DNA of 64,000 nucleotides from G963668655 sp963668655 (GCA_963668655.2 CAXXPQ010000002.1:558001-622000), one strand, 5' to 3'. Shown: positions 25,942 to 34,969, counted from the stretch's first letter. Notes: a model not told the origin generated them from the letters alone. Translations and numbers: made by a program.

Positions 25942-28330
25942 GACTCACCCCCAGTCGGAGCGCCAGCCGCCCGAAGATTTCCGTCAACCGATCCTCCAGA
26001 TCGTCGATGGAATCTCCACTGGAAACCGTGATCTGGAAGGCTCCACGTTGGAAGACAACAGAAGGCGCATCCGATCCGCTCGAACGGTCAAGCATTCCTT
26101 GACGGTTGGTGGTTGGCTCAACTTCCAATGGCGGAATTCTCGGCGCATCCAGTTGGATTTTGGCCAGCGAGGTATTGACCGCTTCGACCGGCTCGTCGGC
26201 TCCCTGCTCGATACCACGCGCGAAAGTGGGCAAAAGCGAACGTCCGGATTTGGTGAGCGAGGATAACGGACCATCCTCGGCGTCCGAGAACGGCAGCAGG
26301 CTCCGGAGTCCCTCCAGCAGTTGGGTGAAGCCTTCCTTCAGCGTACTCCAGGCTGCCTGAATGCCTGCCCAGAAGGCGTCGATCAGGCCGCTGCCCGCGT
26401 TCAAAAAGATGTCTTTCAGCCCCACCAGCCAGTCCATCCAGGCCCCGAAGATGCCCTTGATGTTGGCCCAGACGTTGGTGAAGGTGGTCTGGATGGTCTG
26501 CCAGGCCCCCGACCAGTCACCGGTCAACAGCTGCAATCCGGCCTTGAAGACACCGGAAACCAGGTTCCAGACCAGTGCGATGGAATTGTAGATCGAGGTC
26601 CAGACGGTGGTAATGGTCAGTTTGAGATATGCCCATGCCGCGCCGGTCACGACCTTGATGCTCTCCCAGGCGAAGGTGAACATCCCCTTGAGGATGGCGA
26701 TCTGCGGGAAGAGCAGTTGCGTCACCGCCGCCCAAGCCCCGCCGATGATTGTCTTAATGAGTGGCCAGACTTCCGCCGTGTAGCTGGAAACCGTGCTCCA
26801 GGCGTTGGTGATGACTCCCGCCAGATAGCCCACACCATAGGCCACGGGCACAGCCACCGCATAGAAGGCGGATTTAAGGGTATCCCAGACCTTGGTCAGG
26901 ATCCCGGTGCTCTCGCCCATCTCCTCGGTGCCGGAGGTCCACCACATGACCAGCGCCGTAATGCCGGTGATCAGAGCGCCGACAGCCAGCAGAACGCCGC
27001 CGGTGGAGACATTGACCATAGTCATGGCCGCCATCACCTGTGCGCCCATGATGAGCGCCGCCCCACCGATAAGAAGGACACCCGCCGTGACCGCCGCCAG
27101 AACGACCACCGTCTTCGTGAGAAAGGGATGCGCCTCGGCGAAGGTCGAAATCTTGCCGGAGAGCCAGGCAAAGGAATCCGCCAGGCCGGAGACGACGGGT
27201 AACAGCGCATTGCCGATAGTCTCCATCAGCACGGCTGCGTTGGACTTGGCCCGGTCAAAGGCGGCCTGCGCCGATTCGTTCACCTTTTTGAAGGCTTCGT
27301 CCGTAGCTCCCGCCGAGTTACCCATCTGCTCCAGGATGGAGGAAAACGCTCCCGCCTGGTTGCCGGTCAGCGCCAATACGCCGGATAGCGCCTCCACCCG
27401 TCCGAAAAGCGAGGACATGACTTCCTGGGAGCCGCCGGTCTTTTCGGCCACCTGGGCCAGCCAATTCTTGAGCCCCATGGATTTCATGGCGGCGGTGGAG
27501 AATTCAATACCGAGGCTCTCGGCGGTTTTCGTGGCGTCCGCCGTCGGTTTGATGACCGCCGCCAGCATGCCGCGCAGGCTTGTCACGGCCTCGGCGGTGT
27601 TCAGGCCGCCCAAGGTGAGCGCCGAGGTCGCCGAAAGCACTTCATCCAGCGAGATGCCAGCCGACGAGGCCAGCGGCGTTACTTTGCCCAGCGATCCGGA
27701 TAATTCCCCGATGGTCGTCTTGCCCGCCTTCATGGCGACAAACATGCGGTCGGAAACTCCGTTCACCTGGCCCGCAGCCATACCGTAGGAATTCATAATG
27801 GAAGTCAGGCCGTCGATAGCGGTCCCGGTATCGGTGATGCCGCCGCGCGCCAGTTTCATGGCCCCTTCAAGCATGACTGTGGCGTCGGCTGCGTCGCCGT
27901 AACCCGCCGAAATGGTGGTGTACAGCGCGCCTGCCGTATCCACCGGCATTTGACCGTATTCCTTGGACAGCGACCGGACCTGGGACGTCAGCGCGCCCAT
28001 GTCGGTGGTGGCGGTATCGACCAGGGTTGAGACTTCCGCCATGGCGGCGTTGAAACCGGTGGCGGTATGTACGGCCAGACCCAACCCGCCCGCAATGATG
28101 CCGCCCGCCACCATGGCTTTGGTGCCGAGGCCGGTCAGACGGGATTTGGCCTGATCCACGGCGCTCATGTCGATGTCGCCTGGAACGAGCGAGGAATTGA
28201 CGGACAGCGCTGTCTGTTCGGCAGTCTTGCGGAAGGACGTGAGCGAGTGCTCCGCCTTGGTCAGCGATGCGGTCAAGGCGTTATGCCCCTTGACCAGCAC
28301 CCCAATCGTTTGACTCATACCGCCCGACAT
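25934..28330 (-). CDS. Phage tail tape measure protein (TP901 type)
   Basis: 798 residues, the length ruler of the tail. It has an N-terminal coiled coil, then the TP901 core (FNAAMAEVSTLVDTATTDMG, GMAAGQVNGVSDRMFVAMKA, AVTSLRGMLAAVIKP). A hydrophobic region from about 395-470 (VVLAAVTAGVLLIGGAALIM) and Trp-containing repeats follow. The start could be 28330 or 28318 (MSQTIGVL). Position after the frameshifted chaperone pair matches almost all long-tailed phages. Confidence 0.92.
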   Translation of the reverse strand: MSGGMSQTIGVLVKGHNALTASLTKAEHSLTSFRKTAEQTALSVNSSLVPGDIDMSAVDQAKSRLTGLGTKAMVAGGIIAGGLGLAVHTATGFNAAMAEVSTLVDTATTDMGALTSQVRSLSKEYGQMPVDTAGALYTTISAGYGDAADATVMLEGAMKLARGGITDTGTAIDGLTSIMNSYGMAAGQVNGVSDRMFVAMKAGKTTIGELSGSLGKVTPLASSAGISLDEVLSATSALTLGGLNTAEAVTSLRGMLAAVIKPTADATKTAESLGIEFSTAAMKSMGLKNWLAQVAEKTGGSQEVMSSLFGRVEALSGVLALTGNQAGAFSSILEQMGNSAGATDEAFKKVNESAQAAFDRAKSNAAVLMETIGNALLPVVSGLADSFAWLSGKISTFAEAHPFLTKTVVVLAAVTAGVLLIGGAALIMGAQVMAAMTMVNVSTGGVLLAVGALITGITALVMWWTSGTEEMGESTGILTKVWDTLKSAFYAVAVPVAYGVGYLAGVITNAWSTVSSYTAEVWPLIKTIIGGAWAAVTQLLFPQIAILKGMFTFAWESIKVVTGAAWAYLKLTITTVWTSIYNSIALVWNLVSGVFKAGLQLLTGDWSGAWQTIQTTFTNVWANIKGIFGAWMDWLVGLKDIFLNAGSGLIDAFWAGIQAAWSTLKEGFTQLLEGLRSLLPFSDAEDGPLSSLTKSGRSLLPTFARGIEQGADEPVEAVNTSLAKIQLDAPRIPPLEVEPTTNRQGMLDRSSGSDAPSVVFQRGAFQITVSSGDSIDDLEDRLTEIFGRLALRLGVSHA

Positions 28331-28869
28331 CTATCGCCGTCGTCCCTTTCTTTTCAGGTTCTTTGCTGCCTTGGCTTCCTCGTCACGTAGCCAGAGTGCG
28401 GATCCGGCCACTTCGGCAAACTCGTCCGCACAGAGTCCATCGACCTTTTCAAAGTCGTAGGCTCCGAAACTGTGGCAGATGATCGCTCGCATCTGCCGGT
28501 ATCCATCCGAGCGACAGGAAATCCGCTCGGCCTCTACACGTTTTTTAGGGAGGCCCCCTGCACGAAACCGAGGCCTTTCTGGATCTGCTGGGCCAGCGTC
28601 ACCACCAGGCCCGGCTCCCATTCGGTCTGCATGGCCTCGAAATCGGGTTTGGGATGCATCAGAAACTTCTGCACGAGGATCTCGTTGGCCTCAGCCTCGT
28701 CCTTGACCGCGCCGATCAGCGCCTTGTACTCGGACCAGCTGGCTTTGCGGGCCAGGAAGATTTCATCCTCGCGGCCGGGGATCACGATCTGGAAAAGCTT
28801 GAGTTTGGGGTTGTCGGCGCGCAGGCCGTCGGCGATCTCGCGCACGTTGTGTTCGATATGCTCAGACAT
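28331..28869 (-). CDS. Tail assembly chaperone, -1 frameshift extension product
   Basis: The second tail-chaperone product is made by ribosomes that slip back one base in the heptamer A AAA AAC (28546-28540, minus strand). The zero frame reads CTA AAA AAC GTG TAG and stops at 28534. The -1 frame continues as CGT GTA GAG to a stop at 28331, giving about 179 residues. The extension (about 69 residues) has an acidic/hydrophobic start and a very basic end (NLKRKGRRR). This arrangement immediately before the tape measure is the G/GT (lambda) or E/E' (P2) system. Efficiency is unknown. The extension frame has no ribosome site of its own. Confidence 0.8.
28534..28869 (-). CDS. Tail assembly chaperone, short form
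   Basis: 111 residues from ATG 28869 (MSEHIEHNVREI), preceded by GGAGAAGGCAA. It is a helical acidic protein (KDEAEANEILVQKFLMHPKP) ending at the TAG that follows the slippery site. In other phages the short form coats the tape measure during tail assembly and is absent from virions. The longer open frame upstream of the ATG is out of context. Confidence 0.8.
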   Translation of the reverse strand: MSEHIEHNVREIADGLRADNPKLKLFQIVIPGREDEIFLARKASWSEYKALIGAVKDEAEANEILVQKFLMHPKPDFEAMQTEWEPGLVVTLAQQIQKGLGFVQGASLKNV

Positions 28870-29245
28870 TTGCCTTCTCCTCTCGTTCGTCCCACCGGGC
28901 CGGGCCATCTTCCCGCACGTCCAGGTGGGTGAAGTCGTCGTAGCGGCCAATGCCGCCGTTAGAAAATGCAGGAATTGTTTCTGCGATGCGGGCGACCGTT
29001 TCCGGATCCACACCCTTTGCCACCACGTCGGCGGCTCGACCCAGCAGATGCTGGCTGTCGGGAACGCCGCCCACTTCGCGGTTGTGGAAGAAGCAACGGT
29101 AGCCGGAGATCACCGTCACGGGCTTTCCGATCCGATCCCGGAGTACCTGCAGCGTCTCCACCAGTCGTGGATCGACCAGCACCTCTCCGCAGCCGCAGTG
29201 ACAGCGAAACTCCCACTCACTGAAATTCCGACTCAGATCCCCCAT
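28862..29245 (-). CDS. M15-family peptidase (endolysin or virion peptidase)
   Basis: 127 residues, a Peptidase_M15A-type domain: zinc ligands His66 (SQHLLGRAADV), Asp73 and His107 (THLDV), with VISGYRC near 45-51. A short Cys-rich RCHCGCG lies near the N-terminus. Such enzymes cleave peptidoglycan stem peptides and serve as endolysins. It lies next to a coiled-coil/membrane protein gene, so together they may form a lysis pair inserted between tail-tube and chaperone genes. No signal sequence is present, so a holin is needed for release. Confidence 0.85.
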   Translation of the reverse strand: MGDLSRNFSEWEFRCHCGCGEVLVDPRLVETLQVLRDRIGKPVTVISGYRCFFHNREVGGVPDSQHLLGRAADVVAKGVDPETVARIAETIPAFSNGGIGRYDDFTHLDVREDGPARWDEREEKANV

Positions 29246-29475
29246 CAGCCGCCTCCCAGAAGCAGCAGCACTTCCTTGATCTGCAGCGCGCCCGTGCCGA
29301 GCATGACGCCGATCAACAGAAAAGCCGCGTTGCGAAGCAGCTTGATGGTTTTTTCCAGTTCGATGACGCGGGTGGAGAGTTGCTCCACCGACTGCGCCAG
29401 GCGCTCGGTGAGCTTGACCAGTTCGTCATGACTGGCGCAGGTCTGAATGGTTCCGTCCGGTTGCTGACTGCACAT
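29245..29475 (-). CDS. XhlA-like coiled-coil membrane protein (holin-associated)
   Basis: 76 residues. A coiled coil (LTERLAQSVEQLSTRVIELEKTI, residues about 22-44) is followed by one transmembrane helix (AAFLLIGVMLGTGALQI) and a short hydrophobic end, the design of XhlA/hemolysin-type lysis helpers. It overlaps the M15 peptidase gene by one base. A role in holin function is inferred from design and context; no second holin is certain in the window. Confidence 0.65.
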   Translation of the reverse strand: MCSQQPDGTIQTCASHDELVKLTERLAQSVEQLSTRVIELEKTIKLLRNAAFLLIGVMLGTGALQIKEVLLLLGGG

Positions 29476-29486
29476 GCTGTTCCTCC

Positions 29487-29963
29487 TCAGACCAGACCTT
29501 CCGCATCCATAGCTAGGCCGGAGAGTTTGCGGCCCACCGCCTCGTCGTCCACGGAGAAGCCGCCCTCGACATCGGTAAACTCGAAGCCTAAGAATCGGAT
29601 AATTCGGGTGGCGTTGTTTTTCGGTGGATAGACGATCAGGATCGTGCAGTTCCTGAGATCCAGCAGGTCGGTGAACTCCTGTCCACCAACCACGAATTTC
29701 TTGATCTGGACCTCGCGCGAGCGCGGGCTGTTGACCGCCTCCTCGATGATGGCCTTGTTGAGTTCCTTGACCTCGAAATCGAGTTCGTAGTCTTTGGGTC
29801 CGCGTCCCATGGCGTGAGGCTTTCGATAGCCTGCGCCTCGAATCACGGATTTCGACTGGCTGGCCTTCCAGGAAAGATTCTGCAAAGCCATTATCTTGAT
29901 GCCGTCGACGAGGAGGCTGATCTCTTCGCCGTGCGCGCCTTGAATGAAACCTTCTTGCGACAT
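29487..29963 (-). CDS. Contractile tail tube protein
   Basis: 158 residues. It lies directly downstream of the sheath gene, the universal sheath-tube order. The beta-rich sequence (EEISLLVDGIKIMALQNLSW, then YELDFEVKELNKAI and an FLGFEFTDVEGGFSVDD end) matches tail-tube (XkdM/FII-like) proteins forming hexameric rings. The ATG follows a good Shine-Dalgarno (GGAGATAAGCC). Length is normal. Confidence 0.8.
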   Translation of the reverse strand: MSQEGFIQGAHGEEISLLVDGIKIMALQNLSWKASQSKSVIRGAGYRKPHAMGRGPKDYELDFEVKELNKAIIEEAVNSPRSREVQIKKFVVGGQEFTDLLDLRNCTILIVYPPKNNATRIIRFLGFEFTDVEGGFSVDDEAVGRKLSGLAMDAEGLV

Positions 29964-29973
29964 GGCTTATCTC

Positions 29974-32262
29974 CTATTTCAGGTACACGGTGGTGTAGAT
30001 CATCTCCATGGCCCGGCGTGGCTGAATACCGAGAGAGACGTACACGTCGCCCAAGAGCCGGTCCTGCTGGGTGCTGACCGCGCTCAGATCGAAGGCGTCG
30101 ATCTGGCCGCCGTCGCGCATCTGTTCGAGCGGACGGGCCATCGCGGATTCAAGCCGTCGCAGGCCTTCACCGGCAGCGTCGTTCTCCTCGCCCACATAGG
30201 GCTGCGCCGCCTCGCGGGCCGCCTTGGATCCGTAATAAACTGCACGCAGATCGTTGACCCGCGAGTAGTCCGAACCCTCGGCCGCCGCCGTCAGCGAATG
30301 CGCGATGATGAAGCCGCGTCCCGGTTTGAAGCGCAGGCAGTTGACCCGGTTCTGGATGAGCGTCTGGATGTGACCCGGCGTAAACTCCGGGACGAGCCGC
30401 AGCACGCCTTTCACGGGTTTGTTGATCAGGGACTTCTGGACTTCAAGTCCAGCCATGGTTCCGCCGCAGGCGGAGGTGATCGGCAGTTCGATCTCATCGC
30501 CGTCCGAGTCCAGGAAAGCGGCTCCACCGGCGAAGACGCAGGCGTTACGGTCGCCGACCATGGCCATGCGCATGGCGATGTCGTCCACGTAGTCCTGCAG
30601 GTCACTCAGATACTCGGCGCTGCCTTCCTCGTAGTCGGAATCGAACTCCGGCGTCTCCAGAATGGCGAAGCGTTCGGCCTGATGGTCTTCCGCCATCTCG
30701 TCGCAGTGCAGCAGCACGGCGGTCCACAGGGCTTCGGTCGTCGCACCCACGGCATGAATCCAGGCCGTGTCGGTCTTGGCCTTCGTGGCTTCCAGCCCCG
30801 CCAGGTAATCCTCGTTGATCGGCTCGCCGCCTTCTTCCCCATCCTCGAACGGATCGAACTGGGTCGGATCGGGCGGCCCGTCACCATCCTCCAGGGATGG
30901 CATGAGCCAGAGGGCCGGATCGGTCAGCAGCTCGGCACTGTAGATGCCGCCTGCATTGATGACGTCCGCGACGTATTCCGTGGCGGTAGCCATCGTGCCG
31001 ACAGCCTCGTAGACGCGCACGATAAAGGGCGACACGTTGCGATCCTGAATGGTGATGGTGGTGCGAACTTCGGCGTCGGCGATGCGATAACCCAGTCCCT
31101 GCACGCTCTGCGGCAGAGTCATATCCGATACAAACGTCCCGACCGGATCCGGATCGCCGTCCCAATCGACGTCCAGCGTCAGCAGGCGATCCTCAGCGAA
31201 CATGTCGTTGTGAACCGCCACCATAATGTGTCCGCTGTCCATGTCGGCAACGATGCCTTCGGGAACATCATCCACATCCAGCCACGGATCGAGGGACAGT
31301 TCGCCGATCAGGCTAGGCGGCGCATCGCGTTCATCGAGGATGGCGACGATCTTGCGCGCCGTGCGATCGAGGAAGAAGGCGATCTCCTCCGGGTCCTCGC
31401 CGCGCATGACGGCTGCCAGGTCGATCCAGAAGGCCGCCGAGGAGATATCCGGGTTCAGGAGACCGAAGCTGCTGTAATCCCAGACATCTTCCACCATCGG
31501 CGGCGAAGATTCCGTGTCGATGTAGTAGAGGCGCTTGTCCGTGGTCATGGCGAGTTCGCCGCCGGGACCGTCGAATGCCTGCACCAGCCCGGTGATGCTT
31601 TCATCCAGTTGGAGAAACGGCGTCAGGTCCAGGGTACGTTCCGGGATCAGCGCGCCCGCGCTCGTAAAGTTCCAGATGGTGGGATGACCATCCGCCGTCG
31701 CGAATCCCAGAACGGCGAATCCGGCCTCCTCCAGCGGTCCATCCGGGATAATCGGCATCTCGACGCCGACCACCGAGGCGATCTCGGGCGGCAAGGTGAT
31801 TTCCTGCGTGATCAACATATCCTCGTCGTAGAACACCACGCGGTTGGGATTGCCGAAGACCGTGGCATAACCGGAGATGATCCGCTCGAAAGTCTGGGCG
31901 ACGTTCAGGTAATGGTTGTTGCCCGCGTCACCATAGGGGCCACGGATACGCATGGTATCGGAGCCGTCGATGCCGGGCAGGACAATCTGGGAGCGGACCC
32001 CGGTTCCGATGCGAACGGCATGGATGCGAGTCGAACCTGCATCAAAGGCTGCCTCGATGGCGTGCAGCAGCGGGCCGCCCTGAAAGATGGTCTTGGCCTG
32101 TTTCTTCGCGTCCGGACCGGCGAGGGTATAGACCTTGTTCGGCTGGCCGTCATCGGCGGGGCCGATTTTGGCCTCCACGTTGGCCAGCGAGGCTGGAATG
32201 ACCCCGAGATGGCCGTCCTCGTATTCGGTGTAGGCGTCGGGTATGATGCGTCGGATGGTCAT
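29974..32262 (-). CDS. Tail sheath protein with large internal insertion
   Basis: 762 residues, far longer than usual sheaths (about 380-660). The N-terminal part (LAGPDAKKQAKTIFQGGPLL, AAFDAGSTRIHAVRIG) and C-terminal part (NCLRFKPGRGFIIAHSL, LGDVYVSLGIQPRRAMEMIY) are the conserved sheath core that contracts around the tube. Between about 145 and 405 lies an extra beta-rich domain with propeller-like repeats (LVQAFDGPGGELAMTTDKRL near 226-245; ADMDSGHIMVAVHNDM near 339-354). It probably decorates the tail exterior. Confidence 0.85.
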   Translation of the reverse strand: MTIRRIIPDAYTEYEDGHLGVIPASLANVEAKIGPADDGQPNKVYTLAGPDAKKQAKTIFQGGPLLHAIEAAFDAGSTRIHAVRIGTGVRSQIVLPGIDGSDTMRIRGPYGDAGNNHYLNVAQTFERIISGYATVFGNPNRVVFYDEDMLITQEITLPPEIASVVGVEMPIIPDGPLEEAGFAVLGFATADGHPTIWNFTSAGALIPERTLDLTPFLQLDESITGLVQAFDGPGGELAMTTDKRLYYIDTESSPPMVEDVWDYSSFGLLNPDISSAAFWIDLAAVMRGEDPEEIAFFLDRTARKIVAILDERDAPPSLIGELSLDPWLDVDDVPEGIVADMDSGHIMVAVHNDMFAEDRLLTLDVDWDGDPDPVGTFVSDMTLPQSVQGLGYRIADAEVRTTITIQDRNVSPFIVRVYEAVGTMATATEYVADVINAGGIYSAELLTDPALWLMPSLEDGDGPPDPTQFDPFEDGEEGGEPINEDYLAGLEATKAKTDTAWIHAVGATTEALWTAVLLHCDEMAEDHQAERFAILETPEFDSDYEEGSAEYLSDLQDYVDDIAMRMAMVGDRNACVFAGGAAFLDSDGDEIELPITSACGGTMAGLEVQKSLINKPVKGVLRLVPEFTPGHIQTLIQNRVNCLRFKPGRGFIIAHSLTAAAEGSDYSRVNDLRAVYYGSKAAREAAQPYVGEENDAAGEGLRRLESAMARPLEQMRDGGQIDAFDLSAVSTQQDRLLGDVYVSLGIQPRRAMEMIYTTVYLK

Positions 32263-32631
32263 TTATCCCTCCTTCACCGGGCGTTTGAGCCAGTCGTCGC
32301 GCAGACCTAGGAATTCCGCCTGCGACAGCCGGGTCCGCTCCGTCCAGCCATAGGCGGCCTTCAGAGCGCCAAGAACGACGGAATCCGTCCCGGTGCGGCG
32401 GGCCAGCGTCTCGACAGGCAGCGCGGCGCTGTTGACGCGCCGACTCAGCAGGCCGCTGCGTCGCGGGCGGGGTTTATTGGGTTGGACAGGCGCTGCTTTC
32501 GTCGCCGCAACGTCCGTTTTCGCTTCGGTTTTCTTCGGCTTCGGATCGACCGCCTTTTCGGTCTTGGGCTTGGATTCGGGTTTGGCTTCCGTCGTGTCCG
32601 CAGCCGGTTTCTTCGTTTCGTTTTCACTCAT
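32263..32631 (-). CDS. Small phage protein with Lys/Pro/Thr-rich linker
   Basis: 122 residues from ATG 32631 (MSENETKKPAAD). The first half is a low-complexity Lys/Pro/Ala/Thr linker; the second (ALKAAYGWTERTRLSQAEFL) is a compact helical domain. Its place just before the sheath gene is often held by small DUF2635-like proteins. No family match is certain. The start overlaps the end of the upstream gene by four bases (ATGA). Confidence 0.6.
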   Translation of the reverse strand: MSENETKKPAADTTEAKPESKPKTEKAVDPKPKKTEAKTDVAATKAAPVQPNKPRPRRSGLLSRRVNSAALPVETLARRTGTDSVVLGALKAAYGWTERTRLSQAEFLGLRDDWLKRPVKEG

Positions 32632-33191
32632 GGGCTGTCCTCGTTTACGTGAATGCGCTCGATGACGTGCTTGACATCCCGTTCGATGGGAACGGTGCGC
32701 CGGGCGGCCAGCGTGAGCGCGGCTCGGTACAGAAAGGGTTCGCCCGTGATGTCGGGCGGTATGGATTGACGTCCGATGGGTTTCAGGCTGTCCAGCTTGA
32801 AGGCGGCAGGCGGATCGGCATCCGGATCCGTCAGGGTGAGCGGTCCCGCCGACAGCCAGGTCTTGAGCGCCGCCGATTCCAGCGTCTCCACGATGCCGTC
32901 CACGATCTCCTGGCCATTTTGATGTCGATCGGAGGGAGCGGTGACGGTCAGACGATAGCTGACGGCGTTGACGCCCATCTTTCCGATTTTTGCAACAGCT
33001 CCGCTTTCCGCATCGCGTGTGACATATTCTGTCACACCGCAACCCATCGGCTGGGTGTCGTGGGATAGCTCCGTCACGACCAGCTGCGGGTACCGGTGCT
33101 TCGAATTGGCCAGATCATCGGCGAAGGCGTGCAGATCTTCGACCTGCGAAGTCGCCCAATAACCAATGGCGCGTTTGAGAGATGCCGTCAT
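32628..33191 (-). CDS. Phage tail-completion-region protein
   Basis: 187 residues. The beta-rich sequence (RYPQLVVTELSHDTQPMG, AVSYRLTVTAPSDRHQNGQE, PFLYRAALTLAARRTVPIER) and its position between a gp10-like head-tail protein and the sheath suggest a tail terminator (gpU-like) role. I do not recognise a specific family. The genes before and after are translationally coupled. Confidence 0.55.
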   Translation of the reverse strand: MTASLKRAIGYWATSQVEDLHAFADDLANSKHRYPQLVVTELSHDTQPMGCGVTEYVTRDAESGAVAKIGKMGVNAVSYRLTVTAPSDRHQNGQEIVDGIVETLESAALKTWLSAGPLTLTDPDADPPAAFKLDSLKPIGRQSIPPDITGEPFLYRAALTLAARRTVPIERDVKHVIERIHVNEDSP

Positions 33192-33583
33192 CTGGCCCTC
33201 CTCTCGAAACGGGCGATGGCCCGGCTGACGGCTTTTCCGAAGACCTTGCTGGCCTGTTTCTTTCCTTCCAGAAAGGCGGGCTCCAGAAAAGGCTGGGCGG
33301 CCGCGTGCTTCGTGCCGTACTCGACGTAGGGGGCGTAATGAGTGTTGGTGCCGACATAGGCCTGCGCCCAGCTTTGAATAACAGGAGTGATTGATGCTCT
33401 AAGCTTTCCTGTATCAACGGGGCACAGCTCCTTTGCCTTGGCTTCGACGATCAGCACCAGGTCGCGCACGGCCTTGCCCAGCTCTTCTGCGATCAACTCC
33501 GGCATTTCCTTCATGGCTTTCTGCAGCCGCTCGATCTGCCGGAGGTCGATATCGATCATGGCGAGGCGATTCTTCCTACCCAT
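33188..33583 (-). CDS. Head-tail connector, HK97 gp10-like
   Basis: 131 residues from ATG 33583 (MGRKNRLAMIDID), preceded by GGGAGG. The HK97-gp10 family signature is clear: AKAKELCPVDTGKLRASI, then YVGTNTHYAPYVEYGTKHAA and FLEPAF. These proteins complete the head-to-tail joint or tail end. It overlaps both neighbours by a few bases. Confidence 0.85.
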   Translation of the reverse strand: MGRKNRLAMIDIDLRQIERLQKAMKEMPELIAEELGKAVRDLVLIVEAKAKELCPVDTGKLRASITPVIQSWAQAYVGTNTHYAPYVEYGTKHAAAQPFLEPAFLEGKKQASKVFGKAVSRAIARFERRAR

Positions 33584-33950
33584 GGGCCGCCTCCCGCTTT
33601 TCAAGTTCCAGATGCAGGTCGAGATGCGTAAGCGCGCCGAAGCAGTTCTGCGGTTTGACCTCGCTGACCCGGTAGCGGACGCCGTCAATGTCGAGGATGT
33701 CGGATTCCAACACGCCCGAATCGGGCAGCACGCTGGCCGCCGCATCGGCTCCGATCTCGGCCAGATCCTTGGGCGACAGCGCCTTGATCTCGATGGGGAT
33801 GACGGCGATCTCTACCTCGGCGGGTTCGTGCGAACCGAAGAAGTAGTCCTCTCCCTCCCGATCCGAACGAAACACGCGGGCCGAGATATCCGACTGACGA
33901 ATCAGCCAGGCCACATCCCCGTTCATCTGGCGGCGCTGCCGGTCCTTCAT
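33576..33950 (-). CDS. Head-tail joining protein (head closure-like)
   Basis: 124 residues. The small beta-barrel-like sequence (DVAWLIRQSDISARVFRSDR, AVIPIEIKALSPKDLAEIGA, ILDIDGVRYRVSEVK) resembles head-closure/stopper proteins that sit between adaptor and gp10-like proteins. The assignment rests mainly on order and general pattern. Confidence 0.55.
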   Translation of the reverse strand: MKDRQRRQMNGDVAWLIRQSDISARVFRSDREGEDYFFGSHEPAEVEIAVIPIEIKALSPKDLAEIGADAAASVLPDSGVLESDILDIDGVRYRVSEVKPQNCFGALTHLDLHLELEKREAAHG

Positions 33951-34516
33951 TTCGACGCTTCCTCACGATTCCAGATGGACAGGGGCTCACACTTCATGCG
34001 GGTTTTGCCGGTCTCTTCGTCCTGGTAGGCCTCGCAATGAAAGCGCAGAATGCGGCCTTCAACCTCGCAGCCCGCGAAGACGCCGCCGCCGTAGGTGACG
34101 GTGTCGTTCCAGTCCACGGTGAAGGCCGGGGCGATGGTCGCCTGCTGACAGCCCATCAGGTAATCTCCGGCTTCGGTCAGGATGGCCTTTCGCGAATCGA
34201 TGACGAACTGCTTGTCGATGCCGCAGCCGGTAAACAGCACGACCGCGACCACAAGCAGCGCGAGCAGAGGCAGACGGATGAAGCCGCCGCGTTTCTTTAC
34301 GTTCGGCTGGCTCATCTCCTCGGCCACCTTGCGAAACATATCGCCGACCAGCGTGCCTTTGCCGCCGCCCGCCAGTGCGCCAAGCGCCAGCAGACCGGCG
34401 GTGTTGCCGTTTACGGCCAGTACGATGCCCGCCACAACGGTGGCGATCTGCACCAGCGTCGTGACCACATCCCACTTGCCGTAGGTGAAGGGATCGAGCT
34501 TGATTTTGCTTTCCAT
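33947..34516 (-). CDS. Membrane protein with lipobox-like segment, possible lysis protein
   Basis: 189 residues. The N-terminal hydrophobic stretches at about 17-35 (DVVTTLVQIATVVAGIVLAV) and 38-52 and a third helix at 80-97 ending in LFTGC, a possible lipobox, suggest an inner-membrane or lipoprotein. The first half recalls small phage holins. The second half has Cys residues and a beta-rich part. It is placed among head-tail genes, away from the M15 peptidase. A holin or spanin-like role is a guess. Confidence 0.5.
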   Translation of the reverse strand: MESKIKLDPFTYGKWDVVTTLVQIATVVAGIVLAVNGNTAGLLALGALAGGGKGTLVGDMFRKVAEEMSQPNVKKRGGFIRLPLLALLVVAVVLFTGCGIDKQFVIDSRKAILTEAGDYLMGCQQATIAPAFTVDWNDTVTYGGGVFAGCEVEGRILRFHCEAYQDEETGKTRMKCEPLSIWNREEASK

Positions 34517-34519
34517 GGC

Positions 34520-34969
34520 TTATTCTCCGTTGTAAAGCCGCCGGTTCTGGGTGTAGAGCAGCGGCGTAGCTTCCAGTTGAATGAGGCTCTCGTCGGCGGC
34601 CGGGTTGATGCGTTTCACGCGGCCCGTGTAGTCGGCCAGCAGCGATTTTTCCAGATCGCCCCAGTGCTTGGCCTCCTGACTGCGATTGACCCGCTTGTCA
34701 CCGGATGAGAAATCCAGCCGAGTGGAGGCCTGCGCCCGGAGCAGACGACAGACGAGAATTTTCGCTCTGAGACTCCAGACCTCGCGATGCGCAGCGGGCA
34801 TGACGGGGACGATCACATCCTCTTCGAGCGTGTACGTGACGCCGAGATCAAACCCAGCCACGGGCAGGGCCCGCTCCAGCGCCCGACGCACGTATTCCTC
34901 AGCGACAAGCGCTTCGCCTGTCTCATCGGAAAAATCCGACAGGATGTCCGCAGTGAGCGCTTCCAGCAT
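34520..34969 (-). CDS. Head-tail adaptor, gp6-like
   Basis: 149 residues from ATG 34969 (MLEALTADILSDF). The helical pattern (VAEEYVRRALERALPVAG, then REVWSLRAKILVCRLLRAQA, EAKHWGDLEKSLLADY) matches the small adaptor proteins that bind the portal (HK97 gp6, SPP1 gp15). It lies between capsid-associated and head-closure genes in the expected order. The start codon overlaps the upstream gene's stop. Confidence 0.6.
   Translation of the reverse strand: MLEALTADILSDFSDETGEALVAEEYVRRALERALPVAGFDLGVTYTLEEDVIVPVMPAAHREVWSLRAKILVCRLLRAQASTRLDFSSGDKRVNRSQEAKHWGDLEKSLLADYTGRVKRINPAADESLIQLEATPLLYTQNRRLYNGE

Noticed and set aside
29944..32310. Plus-strand open frame antisense to sheath, about 790 codons
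   Set aside because: The sheath core motifs are on the minus strand; this is a shadow frame.
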